Shown piece after piece: positions 24,476 to 36,049 of a stretch of 64,000 nt of DNA. The DNA comes from Ceratodon purpureus (Eukaryota > Streptophyta > Bryopsida > Pseudoditrichales > Ditrichaceae): positions 23,155,070-23,219,069 of the forward strand of contig CM026426.1 of the NCBI GenBank assembly GCA_014871385.1. Direction: 5' to 3'. The notes below the pieces were generated by a model. The model was not told the DNA's origin. It made no database searches and saw only the letters and a list, made by a program, of their open reading frames with translations. The translations under genes were made by a program, and so were the position numbers. Each line of letters begins with the position of its first letter. The stretch's first letter is position 1.

Positions 24476-25272
24476 GTGTGGTTCATGTTAGGTTGTATCA
24501 GAGAATTCTCGGAGTTCGGATTCTGGGGCGGAGAGAAGGGATCACGAGGTGTCTTGGGATTGGAGAGTTGTCTTCGGGTCGTTAGGAGCATTGCGTATGG
24601 AATGCCTACGACGTTGATGGAGAGGGGGGTAGCGCTGCAGAGCGACATTGTGAAGGGAGAGCGCAGCCACGGAATTAATCACAGGAGCGGCTGGCAACGA
24701 GTACTCAACTACAAAGAGAGCAAGGTATGTTGCGTGTTTTTGGGCTTGTTTTCACGTGGACAATCGCTTCATGGTGGTGGCGGCGCTGGCAGAGGGGTGG
24801 AAAGAGTAGGGTCGAGGGTAATTTACAGACAGTCCACAGAGTTTGTTTGTACGTGGAGTTGGGAGGATTATGCTATGCAGGGCGCCGCCAATTCAAGCGT
24901 CTGTGGGGGGCGCGCTCCGAGGCCATCGAATACAGCCATGCGGTGGCCGTCACCCCCATCAACGCCAGCCCCTTTTCCAGATGCGCACCGACTTCTCCTG
25001 GATTGGGGACAATCGCGGAAATTGCGTGGGCATAAATTGGAAGTCTTATGTGCATTCCTTCGGTGGGATTACCTATTGCGACTGCTGTTGCCTCTGGGTT
25101 CCAGGGATTTGAGAACCTGGAAATCGTGGAGCCCCGTCAGCTGCGTTACTTGTTCCAGCGGCATTGCGCAAGAATAGTTGGCTGGAGGCAACAAATTGAG
25201 GAGGGCGACCCGGATGGATTCCCATCCGGGCTCAACAAAGCGATTCGGGAAGAAGTCTACCCAGATTCGTAG
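24476..25272 (+). pseudogene. N-terminal region of piggyBac element 2
   Basis: A likely exon ends at a GTATGT donor (about 24725). A second segment at about 25108-25272 follows a CCAG acceptor and encodes EPRQLRYLFQRHCARIVGW and REEVYPDS, then TAG (25270-25272). It corresponds to the LRFLFRKHCGELLGW block of element 1, so both elements once shared this coding region. The first exon's identity is not recognised. Confidence 0.45.
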
Positions 25273-26318
25273 CGCTAGGGTGAAGTAGGGGCCATGCAGA
25301 TGTGCTGTTGGAGCCGGGCGTTTAGGGGAAGCACCGCATGTCAAGGGACACCCTGGAGTGTATGCGCCCAAGTGCGATGGCGGGGAGGGAGACCTGCGTA
25401 TGTACTGCGAATGGTGCGTGGGGGCTGAGGGATGCCCTCCTTTGGGTGAGACCTATATGTCGCATGGCAATGTCGATGGAGTTTCTTTACCATCGGAGAT
25501 CGTCCAGGAGGGATCGAGTCACAAGACATCCGTCCAGATGAAGTTTGAGAAGGTCCTGTAGGAGTCCCGGAGGTATGACGTAGAAGGTTTGAGCGCTGAT
25601 GAACCTGTGGTGGAGGCCTCTGGGAGCCATGCCCCTTATCTGTTTGGTGGCAGTGGTCATGTAGAGGGTACATCGCAATGGGGGTGCACAAGGGTACCAT
25701 TTGGGCAGCAGGGGATACATGAAGATCTCGAGGAGCTGGAAGCTAAGGAGGCCAACCTCGGGCCTGTGGAGGGCAGCTGCGTCCACCGCCACATAACAGA
25801 CCGTGGAAAATGCCAGAGAAGGGAGCTAGATACTTTGGGAGGAGAAGTAGGTGTGAAGACTATTGCACCCGCGGAAGATCATGGAGGACATGCGGAACAA
25901 GGAAGAAGCTATGGATCTAGAGAGGGGCATAGTGTAGGGGCGGTTCAGCCCCCTCTCATGCTTCGCCGATGGTGCCGCCATCCATGGCTGGAGCAAGGAC
26001 TGCGATGCTCGAGTCCTCTCCATGCAGAATAGCTCACATGGGAGGAGGAGGGGGTGGACTCGAGACCTCTCCTGGAGGTCATGAAGGAGGAGATGTCACA
26101 CTTCCCCGCTACCACTCAGGTGATGGGGTGAATGCGTAGAAATTTGTATCTGGTGCGCAAGAGAGGGATACCATGCCGGTGCTGGACTAGTCCGAGCCTG
26201 CCCATCCCCCTTCAGTGGTACCCGTGAAGATAAGCAAACGCACGCGACGGCCTGTGAGAAAGTACGAACGAAAAAAAGAAAAAACATTTCCACTGCCATC
26301 GCCAACGAGGAGGGAACG

Positions 26319-26925
26319 GTGTCATTCGTTGGCCAAGTCTTGCAGAGGCTCGATAAAATTAGCAAGGACCTGCAGGAGGAGGTTCTACAAGAGGAAGTCG
26401 GGGATTACGTACCAGTGGACTCAGACCGGACGCCGCTGATTGCGGATGACACGTTGGTGGACAATACTCGAAAAGGGAAGCGGAAGGTGGGTGATGGACC
26501 GCAGCATGAGAAGAGTGCTACCATGGGAAATAGACCCGCCCCTGTGCTAGCTGATCAATCCAAGGCGGGGCATGAGCCGCAAGTCCAAGCTGGACTTCGC
26601 AAGGTACGCAAAAAGAAGGGAGAGCCAGGGAGTTTGAGGGGGCTGAAGGAGGAGGAAGGGGACGGGCCTGTGTTGAGTAAAGGGAAAAGACCAAGAGGAT
26701 CACAGTCAGGGCCATCACGGGCTCGAGCGCAAGCGGCAGGAAGTGGACGAGGAAGGGGAGGCGGGAGATTGCAGACGGCAGTGGCAGAGGATGGGGCGAC
26801 CTTTAACTTGTTGCTGGAGACAGATGGCCCGGAGGAGATTGAGGTTGAGTATGAGCCATACAGTCTGCCTGGTACTCGACGCAATGGAGGAAGAGTGGAA
26901 TGCAAGGGTGTGACCCACGGCCAGG
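26319..26925 (+). CDS. Basic, low-complexity ORF of piggyBac element 2
   Basis: An open frame of about 200 codons contains VLQRLDKISKDLQEEV, several Lys/Arg clusters (RKVRKKKGE, KGKRPRGSQ), an Arg/Gly-rich stretch (GRGRGGGR) and an acidic segment. It ends at a plausible donor (GTGAGA at about 26923). It is probably a nuclear, nucleic-acid-binding exon of the element. No known domain was recognised and the start is uncertain. Confidence 0.4.
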
Positions 26926-27378
26926 TGAGAAATGCATTTGTGGTTTGGCCTGCACAATTGAACTTGTCCACTATCTAAAATTTACGTGAATCTTGCACTT
27001 ACTGCTTTGTTGTAGGACCCCAGCGCCGGTATGGTGTCTGTTGTCCTTGGTACTATGTTACGGGCTGTGACCATGTGGGAAGGGCACTGTGTGGCATGAG
27101 AGGAGCAGATGGAACTACGCCTTCAGAGGTTGCTGGAGAATTCCTCAATGCATGGAACCCGGTTATGAGTACGGCAGGGACAAGGCCACGACCAGGGGCA
27201 TCCGAAGAAGTTCTGCAAGTGCAACCTAGGCGGGGACAGATGGAAGTCGAGTTGCAGCCAGGGGATTTCTTTGATCCTGCAGCGAGTATCGCAGAACCAT
27301 CTCCCGACCAACTGGTGATGGACGACCTCACTGTCATGAGTCTCGAAGGTAATACTCTTAGGAAAATATCTGTCAAGG

Positions 27379-28740
27379 TTGTTGACATGCGGTGGGGGGG
27401 GGGGGTGGGGGGGGGGGGGGGGGGGGGAGCTGGTCGAAAATCCCTGTCAGAGCGTCTTTGGGTATGTCCTACGCATGTGTGCCAATGAGGATGGAGCAGC
27501 GTGCTTAGAGGTTGACTTCGGCGACTACTTCGGGATCCAGTGCGTTCCGATGGGTGCATGCTCTCCATGGATGGCATGTCCACCAACTCCCATTGAAATA
27601 CTGGCCGTGGAGAAGCGAGTCGCCATGGCAGTCGCTGCACCGTGCACTGCGGCCGACATATTGGTGGGCCTTCCACCTAACTGGCAGGAGACTTACATTC
27701 TGGTGGAAGCCACACAATCTCCTAGGGGGACTGCACAGCGACAGTTCGGTGCCGGGTTTAGACGCGGCAGGGTGCCCAACGCGGAGGCAGTGGCTCGAGA
27801 GGACTCCGACCCGGAGTGGCTTCCAATGAAATTGTTTCCTGATGGAGGACCAAATGCTGGAGGAGGAATGGGGGGAGGACCTCCCTTGGGCGGAGTTCTC
27901 TCGAGCGGATACGAAGGTGGGGAGGGGCCCAAAGATGTGCACACGGTCCTGGCGGGGCTCAGGTGCTACAGCAAAGGTCCCCTAACGGAGGAGGAGACCA
28001 GTTTCAAGGAGCGCTACGCGGAGCAGAATTGGCATTCGAAGACCTGGAGTCTCTTGCTGCGGAACTCATTCACTGGCCCAAATCCAGGGTCAAAGATTAC
28101 ATACTCTGAGGCCATTGGGCCGTTGAAGAGTTTTCTGGGGATATGGAACAAGGTGATTCAGCGCCGGATTGTCAAAGAATCTAATGCCTATGCGGAGTGA
28201 GTCGACCCCAAGACGGGCAAGTGGAAGGGGGGCCATGACAAACAACCAAAGATCACTTTGAGGGAGCACCGCCAGTTCATTGGGATTTGCATCCTCATGG
28301 CTCTGCAGAATCAGCCTAGAGTTCGCGATTTCTATGGAATGTAGGTGGATGCCTTTCATTGTAGGCCTGTGGCATCCACAATGCGTAGAAGAAGGTTCTT
28401 GTACATGCTACAGTGCCTTCATATAGCATCAAAGAGTTCACTGAAATATGACAAACGAGACCGAGCGTATGATCCCATCGCCCAAGTCCGATGGCTTTTG
28501 GATACTTTGGTGCTGAATTTCCAGGCGTTGTAGAATGCCTCTCCATACCTCTGCGTAGACGAGTCAATGGTGCCATACAATGGACGGTATTGCTCTTTCA
28601 AGCAATACCTCCCATTGAAGCCCATCACCCACGGTATAAAAGTTTGGTGCCTCTGCTGCTTAGTGACCCAGGTTGTCTGTGGGAGTCCTTGTGGAACGCT
28701 CTATGTTGTTTTTCTCCCTTACGTCGGTCTCTCGTTTGTG
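27379..28740 (+). pseudogene. piggyBac transposase remnant of element 2
   Basis: One reading frame runs through FGYVLRM, EVDFGDYFG, TEEETSFKERYAEQNWH, then TGA (28198-28200), QFIGICILMALQNQPRV, TAG (28342-28344), CRPVASTMRRRRFLYMLQCL, AQVRWLLDTLVLNF, TAG (28531-28533), YLCVDESMVPYNGRY and HGIKVWCLC. Similarity to the element 1 transposase then stops near 28740. Only the first catalytic Asp (CVDE) remains; the second and third are missing. It is therefore truncated and has three premature stops. A long G run (27394-27427) interrupts the upstream part. Confidence 0.85.
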
Positions 28741-29196
28741 GGGCTTGAGGCTGCGTTACGATACGCCCATCGGGTTTCGCTAGCTTCAGCCTCTTTGTGA
28801 GCCTTAGAGGGTCCATGCAGAGACACGTCGTAGCCTCCATTAGTTGTACCTGCAAACAGGGGTTCCTTCGTTAATAAGGTCTGAAAATTCATTTTGATAT
28901 CGAATGACACTTCACACTACTGTTGGCTCTCATTATTGTGGTCATTACTGTACCCTCAACTGCATGCGAGGTATGTGTTTCCCCATCCCCCAAACCCTAA
29001 GCCAGTAACCCCTCCTATGTCCGCATCTTCTTTACCTTTGTTTCTTGCTTCAAGTCCCCCTTGCTGGATCCTTCTGCACGCTCTGCTGCCTTGTGTTTGT
29101 GTTCTCTGGGTGCATTGTAGTGTGCGACAGAGTTGGCGGTTTAAGGGGAAAACTGCTCGTGGCAATCTTCTTCTCTTCCGATCCTTTGCTGCTTCA

Positions 29197-29796
29197 ATGC
29201 CTCGCCCGGACCGTTTCTGCGAAAGCGTGGCGCAGCACCCTCGCTCTGCCTCGGAGCTGGCAGCGTGGTTCACTGCTGTTGAAGAGTGGCGCCTCCGCAG
29301 CACCCGTGCCGTTCCTCCTCCTCATTGGCTACTGGACCTGGTAGTTCCTAGAGCGGAGTGGGCATGGACAGTCAATGCAGAAGTGGAACGCTTGGAGATG
29401 GAATGGTACTCTGGGATCCCCTACCGGCTACCCCCCACAGCATCAGAAATCACCATCTCCAACGTGGGAGCCGTGGAAGAGATGAAGACTCAGAGCTTGG
29501 CCAGCGTAAACCCCGCCCAAGCAACGGTGTCACCCCCGCACTCTGCTCCGACTTCGGAGTGGCTGCGCATTGTAGAGGACACCCTGCCGAACTCCAGCGG
29601 AGAAGTTAACATGGAATGCAGCACAGCCATGACTTGTAGCACATTTGCCGCAGCTCCTGACAGCCCTCTACCTGCATCTCAGTCAACAAGCGGTGCCACT
29701 CTCGACTCGCAGCACTCGTGTTTCCCCCCGCCCCCCCCCCCCCCCAGCAACACCGACAACAGTGACTCCTTCGACTGCACCGAGAACATGGCGTAG
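29197..29796 (+). CDS. Unrecognised ORF carried in piggyBac element 2
   Basis: The ATG at 29197 starts MPRPDRFCESVAQH, followed by ASELAAWFTAVEEW, VPRAEWAWTVNAEVERLEM, a Pro/Ser/Thr-rich region and a poly-Pro run (C-rich DNA at about 29728-29744); stop TAG at 29794-29796. The first 90 residues look helical and protein-like, the rest low-complexity. It lies where the 3' half of the transposase should be. No family recognised; it could be cargo or part of a nested repeat. Confidence 0.4.
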   Translation: MPRPDRFCESVAQHPRSASELAAWFTAVEEWRLRSTRAVPPPHWLLDLVVPRAEWAWTVNAEVERLEMEWYSGIPYRLPPTASEITISNVGAVEEMKTQSLASVNPAQATVSPPHSAPTSEWLRIVEDTLPNSSGEVNMECSTAMTCSTFAAAPDSPLPASQSTSGATLDSQHSCFPPPPPPPSNTDNSDSFDCTENMA

Positions 29797-29828
29797 GTTT
29801 TTGCATACCTAGAGGCCAAGTATGGTAA

Positions 29829-30252
29829 AGGTGAGTCGTGTCTCTAACCCCCCCTCACCCCCCCCCCCCCCTTCCCCCTCTGTCTTTACGTCTTTTCCTT
29901 CTACAAGGTGACAGGGGGTCAACATGGAATCCTTGAATGTAAGATTGTAGTCAAGTAATTACAGCATTGGACAGACGCAAACATGTGCATTGCTGTATTC
30001 AGTGTTTGAGAGCAACTTCTGCAGTAACAAGCTGTGTCTAGCAATGTTACTAAATCACTGTGCTTGCAAGTTGATCCATCCTTTTAATTAGCTCCACACT
30101 GATTTTCCTTGAATGCGGTAATTACCTGATAGAATGAATGAGAATTTTGCATGGTGCCTGTAAATTGGTAGAGGTGAGTCGTGTCTCTAACACCCCCCCC
30201 CCTTTAACCCCCCCCCTCACCCTCTATCTTTGCATTTATTCCTTCTACATCC
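29829..30252. repeat. Two direct copies of a ~78-bp C-rich unit
   Basis: The copies begin at 29829 and 30173 with GGTGAGTCGTGTCTCTAAC, followed by C runs and a CTTCTACA end (about 29907 and 30252). Each starts with a splice-donor-like GGTGAGT. They suggest a segmental duplication within the element. Confidence 0.65.
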
Positions 30253-31676
30253 GAAACGCTAAACCGACTCTCTTGCACACGTTAATTTCGAAGATTATGT
30301 GCTTTAGATCCCTGACCTCCCTTGTTCTAGCTGTGGCAGATGGAGGACGCCCCTCTATAGGTAAATGACGTCTCCTTGGCCTGTGCAGAAGCTGGATTGA
30401 GCACCGCAATAGACTTCCGGACCGGCCTGCACTCATCCCCTGTGGAGAAATCAAGACCCCTACATGTGCAGGCAATCCACTACATTCGCAACCTCGGCGT
30501 CACAGTGTTACTGTTCCCCCTTCTCCAACAAACTTTCTGTTAGGGCTTCGGCTGAAAGGGACACCACTTCCCCAACCGCCAAGCCCCTTCTCTTCCCCGG
30601 GTCCCCTTCATGCTCACATCATGTTCCCGCTTGCTACGTTCCAAGGTACCTGGTCGCTCCCACCATTTTGTCTGAAGCATTGGTCGCTCTCAATGGCGCA
30701 GCTGCGACTCTTGATTTTCGAAGCAGGGAAAGAAATGACAGGTGTCGCCATTTTGTTCGGAGTTCATCCTGGTTGAAGGAAATACACCTTGTATTCGTAG
30801 TGTAGAGAGGTTGAACTGTATTATGCTGATTTAGGGAATATGTGTTTCGATGTAGGGTGAAATCGGTGGTTCCTTGTGCTCTACATGTGCAACAGATTAG
30901 ACTCACTGTTCCGATTTCTTGTTGAACACATTCTGGTCATTTGACTTTGAGGTTGTAAGTTCAGAGTGAACCGTATCCCTATGACGCTCTTTGCAGTTTG
31001 TAATTCAATAACAATTTGAAAAAATAAAATTTACAAGTGATTCCTTTTGGACAACATCGTTGTACATGTTGACAGCCAGGTCTTGCTATTATTTGATTTG
31101 TGAATTTTTTTCGAAGTCACTATGGCTGTGGGAGGCAGAGGCACTCTCACTGTATTCAACTTTTTGCAACATCGAAACTGCTAAAATACATCCCAATTTC
31201 TACTAATATCAGCATTATGAATGAAAACCAATTCCTGCATTCTAAACCTGACCGGGTTGGCAACCTTTTCCTTGACTCAGATCTGCAAATATTCCAAAAC
31301 TCTGGACTCAGTTCAAAATTTCACAAGGCAGGGTCTCCCAAACGGAGTTCCTTCTGAAAAGAAGCTGGGCACTAAAGGGTTAAACAATAGAATTTCAAGG
31401 AAAGAAATAAGATTTAGCATTCTTGTGTATTCAACTTAATAAAAACATTGTTTTCAACATGCTACACTTGACTTAAGAAACCTAAGAAAAAAAAGTTAGA
31501 GTATGGCAATCTAGTTAGAGATCTTGTCACAAAAGTTTGTTTTTAAATTTCAATTGCTATAATCTTCTAATCTCTACAGTTGATTATATGTTTTAGTCAT
31601 TCATGCTTTTTATATTGGAAATGGCAGTTTTGGAGCGTTTTTTGGTGAAATATAATTAAGGAACTTTAGGGGTTAA

Positions 31677-32529
31677 ACCGTGATTATTCGTCTAACCATC
31701 AGAACAAATAAGACCTTGAGAGAGTATTTTTCAATTGATATGTCAATTGCTAGCAAAGAGAAAGCCACGAGCTTACTTGAATATAGTCCATAGAAGAGCA
31801 CCTTGGCTATGAGGCCATTTCTGGAAACAGAACAATCCATGGTCACAAACCACACCACTTGAAATTGACAGTCCAGAAAATCCTAATACTAAAGCACAAA
31901 ATGGAATTCTCCTTGATGCACTAATCACTCAGTTACCCACCTTGAGAATTCAACGCTAACATACTGATACTGCTGAAGAGTGGGTGGAAGCTTTGAACGG
32001 CGGAAGCTTTTATAAACCCAAATTCACCTGAACTGCTGCGCCAGAGTATGATTGAACGTCGCAGCTCAATCATTTTTGGCTTGCCTTTTGATTTTTCATT
32101 AACCCCTAAAGTTTTTGGCATTAAAATCTCAAATTCTGCCTCAAATCTGCCCTGTTTTAGTTCAAGGTCAAATTTTGAAAATTTGAACGTATTTGGAACA
32201 ATCTAACCATAGGATCTAGTACCTAACTTATATGCATATATGTACCCAAGATTTCAGATTTGGATTCCTCACCATTTGGGAGATCGTAAGCTTTGAAGTT
32301 GAGGGAAAGGTTTTTTTGTTACTGCCCGACAGGGACAGCCACCGTTCAAAGGGTGAAACAGTCACCGTATTGAGCTCATGTTGAGGGAGTGACTTCGGAT
32401 TTTCATTGGAAAGTGAGTTGGGAGTATGCTCTCAAAATTTGAGATTCATACGATATAGGAAAGTATAGAAAAACCACATTTTCAGTGATGGGGTCAAATA
32501 AGAGGCATTTACATTGCCTCTTTTTGAAC
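31677..32529. other. No gene; orphan piggyBac-like left end at 32099-32119
   Basis: TTAA followed by CCCCTAAAG at 32099-32111 looks like another piggyBac-type left terminus. It points toward the CACTA MITE, and I could not find its partner right end. The rest holds only short ORFs. Confidence 0.4.
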
Positions 32530-32532
32530 ACT

Positions 32533-32673
32533 CACTAGTGGAAAAGGTGTACAACTACACCAAAGATGAACACCAAGTAGTGACCAATTACACCAAAATT
32601 TTTAAATTTTTGGTGTAATTGGTCACTACTTGGTGTTCATCTTTGGTGTAGTTGTACACCTTTTCCACTAGTG
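32533..32673. mobile_element. Palindromic CACTA-type MITE (141 bp) with ACT TSD
   Basis: The sequence starts CACTAGTGGAAAAGG and is an almost perfect inverted repeat centred at 32603, ending CCTTTTCCACTAGTG. ACT precedes (32530-32532) and follows (32674-32676). CACTA ends plus a 3-bp duplication are the signature of the CACTA/En-Spm superfamily. There is no coding capacity; the transcript or single strand would fold into a hairpin of about 65 bp. Confidence 0.92.
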
Positions 32674-32676
32674 ACT

Positions 32677-33161
32677 ACAAATGGCATACCTAACCTTCTC
32701 ATTCTCAAGATCCAAACGGTGAGAACATCCATTGGTACTAAAATGAAATTTTAGTGAAAAAAAAAAAAAAAAAAAAAAATGAAATCTGAAAAAGATATGA
32801 AATTCAGAGCATATAATGTGATTTAGGAGGTCAAAATCATGTAGGGCAGTGAAGAAAAAATGGGTGGAGAAGGAGACCCAAGATAAGGTATGAAAATTAT
32901 AACTGTCAACTAATGAATTAGGAAGATTGAAGATGAATGCATTGTGATGAACCTTTCAATTTGATAAAAACTGACATACATAAAGAGAGCCAAAGGAGCC
33001 GTTGGAGGAGAGGGGCTGTGGGTGGTGCTAGGTGGCGAATCAGTGGCCTCACAAGGACCATGATCCACCATCCTTGTTAACATCCTGCGAAGCACTTCCC
33101 TTATCCAATCAACAGATCCCTCTCTCCATCAATAACTCCCCACTCACCCCTCCCAAACGGA
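32677..33161. other. No gene; A run at about 32757-32780
   Basis: AT-rich DNA between the CACTA MITE and the next inverted-repeat element, including a run of more than 20 A. No ORF with motifs. Confidence 0.4.
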
Positions 33162-33893
33162 GGAGAGCACAATAAAGTGTACCACAAAGTGCAACATGTC
33201 ATCACTAGGAAGTGAATATGATGTGTGCTGTTTTTTATTACTCAAAGCTAATTTTGAGCATTTTGGTGTAGTTTTTGAGCATTTTAGTCACTTTTTAAGG
33301 TGTCACAAGGTATCTTACAGGCTTCTCCATAAGAAAAATATCTTCAATTGAAACTTAATTTGACCGCTAGTTCTAAATCACGAAAATGAACTTTTCCAAA
33401 GTCTTAATTTCTCCATTTGGGGCCCTCTATTGTCTTTAGAGGATGTTTTTTCCAATTTAAAAAACAATGTTCGGTGAAAAAAAACCTCTCAAAAAGTTTT
33501 GTCAAAAACAGCTCTTCAAAAACGTCCCAACAAAACTTTTTGGCTGTACAAACTTCCAAAGGAATTGCTTAGGCTCATTTTTGAAACCGCAATTCACAAT
33601 CGGAGGATACAGCGCAGTCAAAAGTGATTTCTAACATTTGTGCACTCTTTTTTGTCCACTTCTTCAAATGACAGCATTCACTTTGGATCACTTGCCGTGA
33701 CTCATAAGGCTTCGTAAAAGGCACACATCGGTTCTTAAATTTTGTAGACTCAAGATGACCGAGTCTATTTTCTATACCCGAAGCCCCTTCCAACATCTCA
33801 TCAAATTAAATGTCACTTTTCTTAGTGTATACAACAATGACTGAAATTGGCAATGAGCTAAGCACTTTTGTGGTACACTTTATTGTGCTTTCC
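33162..33893. mobile_element. MITE-like element with ~30-bp inverted ends (732 bp)
   Basis: The left end contains AGCACAATAAAGTGTACCAC. The right end (about 33862-33893) is its inverse, with one to two mismatches over about 30 bp. The interior of about 670 bp is AT-rich and non-coding. I saw no convincing target duplication, so the superfamily is open. Confidence 0.65.
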
Positions 33894-33991
33894 CCCTGAC
33901 CCGTTCCCCCTCCCCCGCCCTTCCCCCACCCTTCCCCTGCCCTGACCCGTGGCCCCTCTCCTCCAACTTCCCCCACCCTTCCCCCGCCTTG

Positions 33992-34280
33992 ACCCGAGCC
34001 TCGGGGCTATCGACTCCACGGTGGGGCGCCGACGCCCCACCTGCCCGAAGCCCATTCTTTTCAACGGCGGCCCGCAGTGCGGGCCCGTGCGAGGCCGGAG
34101 CGGCCCTGTGCCCGACCTGCGACCCCTATGCACGGGCGAGGCTGCGACCCCTACGACCTGCGAGGCTGTCTCGACCCCGCAGACCACACCCACTTTCGAG
34201 TCCCAAAATTTGCTGACTTGTGTAACTTCCCTTGAGATTCCAGTTGGCAGATTCACGGTAGAGATCACGCACTCTCATTG
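33992..34280 (+). repeat. GC-rich inverted repeat, left arm
   Basis: This arm, with CCACGGTGGGGCGCCGACG, GAAGCCCATTCTTTTCAACG and an inner end GAGATCACGCACTCTCATTG, matches 38619-38873 in opposite orientation. The GC-rich outer portion contrasts with the AT-rich surroundings. A C-rich tract (33894-33990) lies outside it and is not shared. Confidence 0.8.
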
Positions 34281-35761
34281 CTCATATATTCACAAAGTGT
34301 GCAGTAAAGTGTCGGTTCCTTTCGCACTTGAATTCTTATGAAACAAATGAGTTTTTGAACTACCCATGTAACCTGAATGGGCAAGTATCCTGGGAAATGC
34401 TGTATTGTTTCTGGCTAGTGTCATTGACTGTAGGTATCTGAAATAATAATATTTTGTAAGCGGAGTAGGCCATGTACAGAAAACCATATCATAGAGTTTT
34501 GGATTATAGATTAAGCAATGTTTTTAGTTAGTTAAGAACACTGACAGGTTACGGAGCACTCTTACTTCAAACAACCCCGGTTGGGTTACGAGAATTGCAT
34601 CTTCCTTTCTCGAGTGGGTTGTGACACATGGAACTCCAATTACTGGTTGGATGGAGGGGCATTAGACAGGCCAGCAGCGAGCTCTCACGTGAAACTTGAG
34701 CATGTTGAGTGAACTAGGAAGAAACGATCCGTGGGCAAAAAATGCTTTGTTTATCGCCTATTTGGCTTGTGCTTAAGCTGATATATATTTTTTAACTGCG
34801 AGACAACTGTGTAATATCCTCTGCCTTACCGTGGTAAATGGAGCATTGAATTTCAATTTTACACTGAATAAGCCTGGTCATTGGGATATACATGCAAGGC
34901 TGCACGACCAGTAGTTTGAATTTATTTTTCCTTATCCAAATGCAGACTTGAATTTTTGGTTTGTGAAATAGCAATACATTGTGTGATATCAAACATTGGT
35001 TACAGATTGAGTTTGTAAACTCTGTGTTTAGTACTTTGTGTTTTGTGCTTTCTGTTTTGAAACAAGTGAGCTGCTTCATAATTTTTGCACATCACAGTTC
35101 GGGAGCTCAGTTTGTGCAGATATCTTGATACTGGATGAACTAGACGCTGTGTTTCATAAGTTCCGGTGGGCAGATGAATTTCTTTTGTGAGACCTTTTTC
35201 CAGCCTTCTAGCAATGAGATTAAATGTGTGTAGGTGAAGAAGGTTTTTATTTCTGGAGTAGAACAGTGTGTGGAGTCTGATACATGGATGCTGGTACATT
35301 GAGTCTGTAATTTTTGCACAATTTTAGAGAGTGAGCGCTGTGTGTGTTGATGAGCTGATTGTTTTAGGCTCAACTTAGATGTGGCTGCATGAATTCACTT
35401 TGGAGAAGCTTTGCCTCTGTTTCTTATGTGAATGTTTGAAACTACAGACGGTGGAATCATGTTCTGACTTCCTGCTTCAAGTTGTCTTTTCAGGTTCTGG
35501 TTATGAAGAGATGGGCTACAATTCTGATCATGATTTGTAAGGCTTGTCACTTGTGTTTCGGAAACCATCTAAGTCTTCCTAAGTACTGCTAGTCGTCTTA
35601 TGAATATACAGATACAATACCCTTGTTACGTAATGGAAACCAGGAGAAGTGTGTCATTATTGAAACTTGTGTTGGATCTAGTGGAGAAATTGCTTAACTT
35701 CTTGTCCGTCAATAATCAGCCTGATTGCCTGCACCTCAATTAATTAATTAATGGAGGGTGC
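34281..35761. other. Spacer inside the inverted repeat, no gene seen
   Basis: AT-rich DNA with short motif-free ORFs on the minus strand. Together with 35762-38618 it forms the interior between the two inverted arms. Confidence 0.35.
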
Positions 35762-35911
35762 AGACGGGGCGAGGGGGTCCAGGGTCCAGCAGGGCGCTGA
35801 CGGGGCGAGAGGGTCCAGGGGTCCAGCAGGGCGCTGACGGGGCGAGGGGCGCGCAATTAATTAATTTCCGGGGGCGTTGCATGGGGTCCAGAGGGGCGCT
35901 GACAGGGCGCG
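35762..35911. repeat. GC-rich minisatellite, 36-37 bp unit
   Basis: About two full units of the phrase GGTCCAGCAGGGCGCTGACG plus diverged part-copies on each side, in an otherwise AT-rich area. TTAATTAA-type sequences (about 35740 and 35855) border the full units. Confidence 0.75.
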
Positions 35912-36049
35912 CAAATCTCCCAAAAGCGAAGCCAAAACCAATTAGGATTGCATTTTTTCTCAACAAGGGTTCTGCCATCGCCAGGGATCTGTGCTCGAGG
36001 GTTTCATTGCCGAGGGTTGTGGAGGAGCTGATCGGTCGAACGAGCACGG

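Larger units (their letters stand above)
23942..31379 (+). mobile_element. piggyBac-type element 2 (7438 bp), nested
   Basis: The ends share a perfect 14-bp inverted repeat, CCCTTTAGTGCCCA, flanked by TTAA at 23938-23941 and 31380-31383. Just inside the left end is a 14-bp-stem hairpin (23951-23981). The element carries a decayed piggyBac transposase (27379-28740), N-terminal counterparts of element 1, an unrelated ORF (29197-29796) and long G and C runs. It is unusually long for piggyBac and lies inside another TTAA-flanked element. Confidence 0.88.
23454..31672. mobile_element. Non-autonomous piggyBac-type element (outer)
   Basis: The left end CCCCTAAAG (after TTAA 23450-23453) and the right end CTTTAGGGG (before TTAA 31673-31676) are exact inverses. 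The left TIR is followed by a 14-bp palindrome, AGGACAATTGTCCT (23461-23474). Without the nested element at 23942-31379 the outer copy is about 780 bp and has no transposase, so it is MITE-like. Caveat: the TIR match is only 9-10 bp, and a similar orphan left end lies at 32103. Confidence 0.65.

Noticed and set aside
33894..34280. rRNA-like GC-rich segment
   Set aside because: No recognisable conserved rRNA blocks; it is a repeat arm also present inverted at 38.6-38.9 kb.
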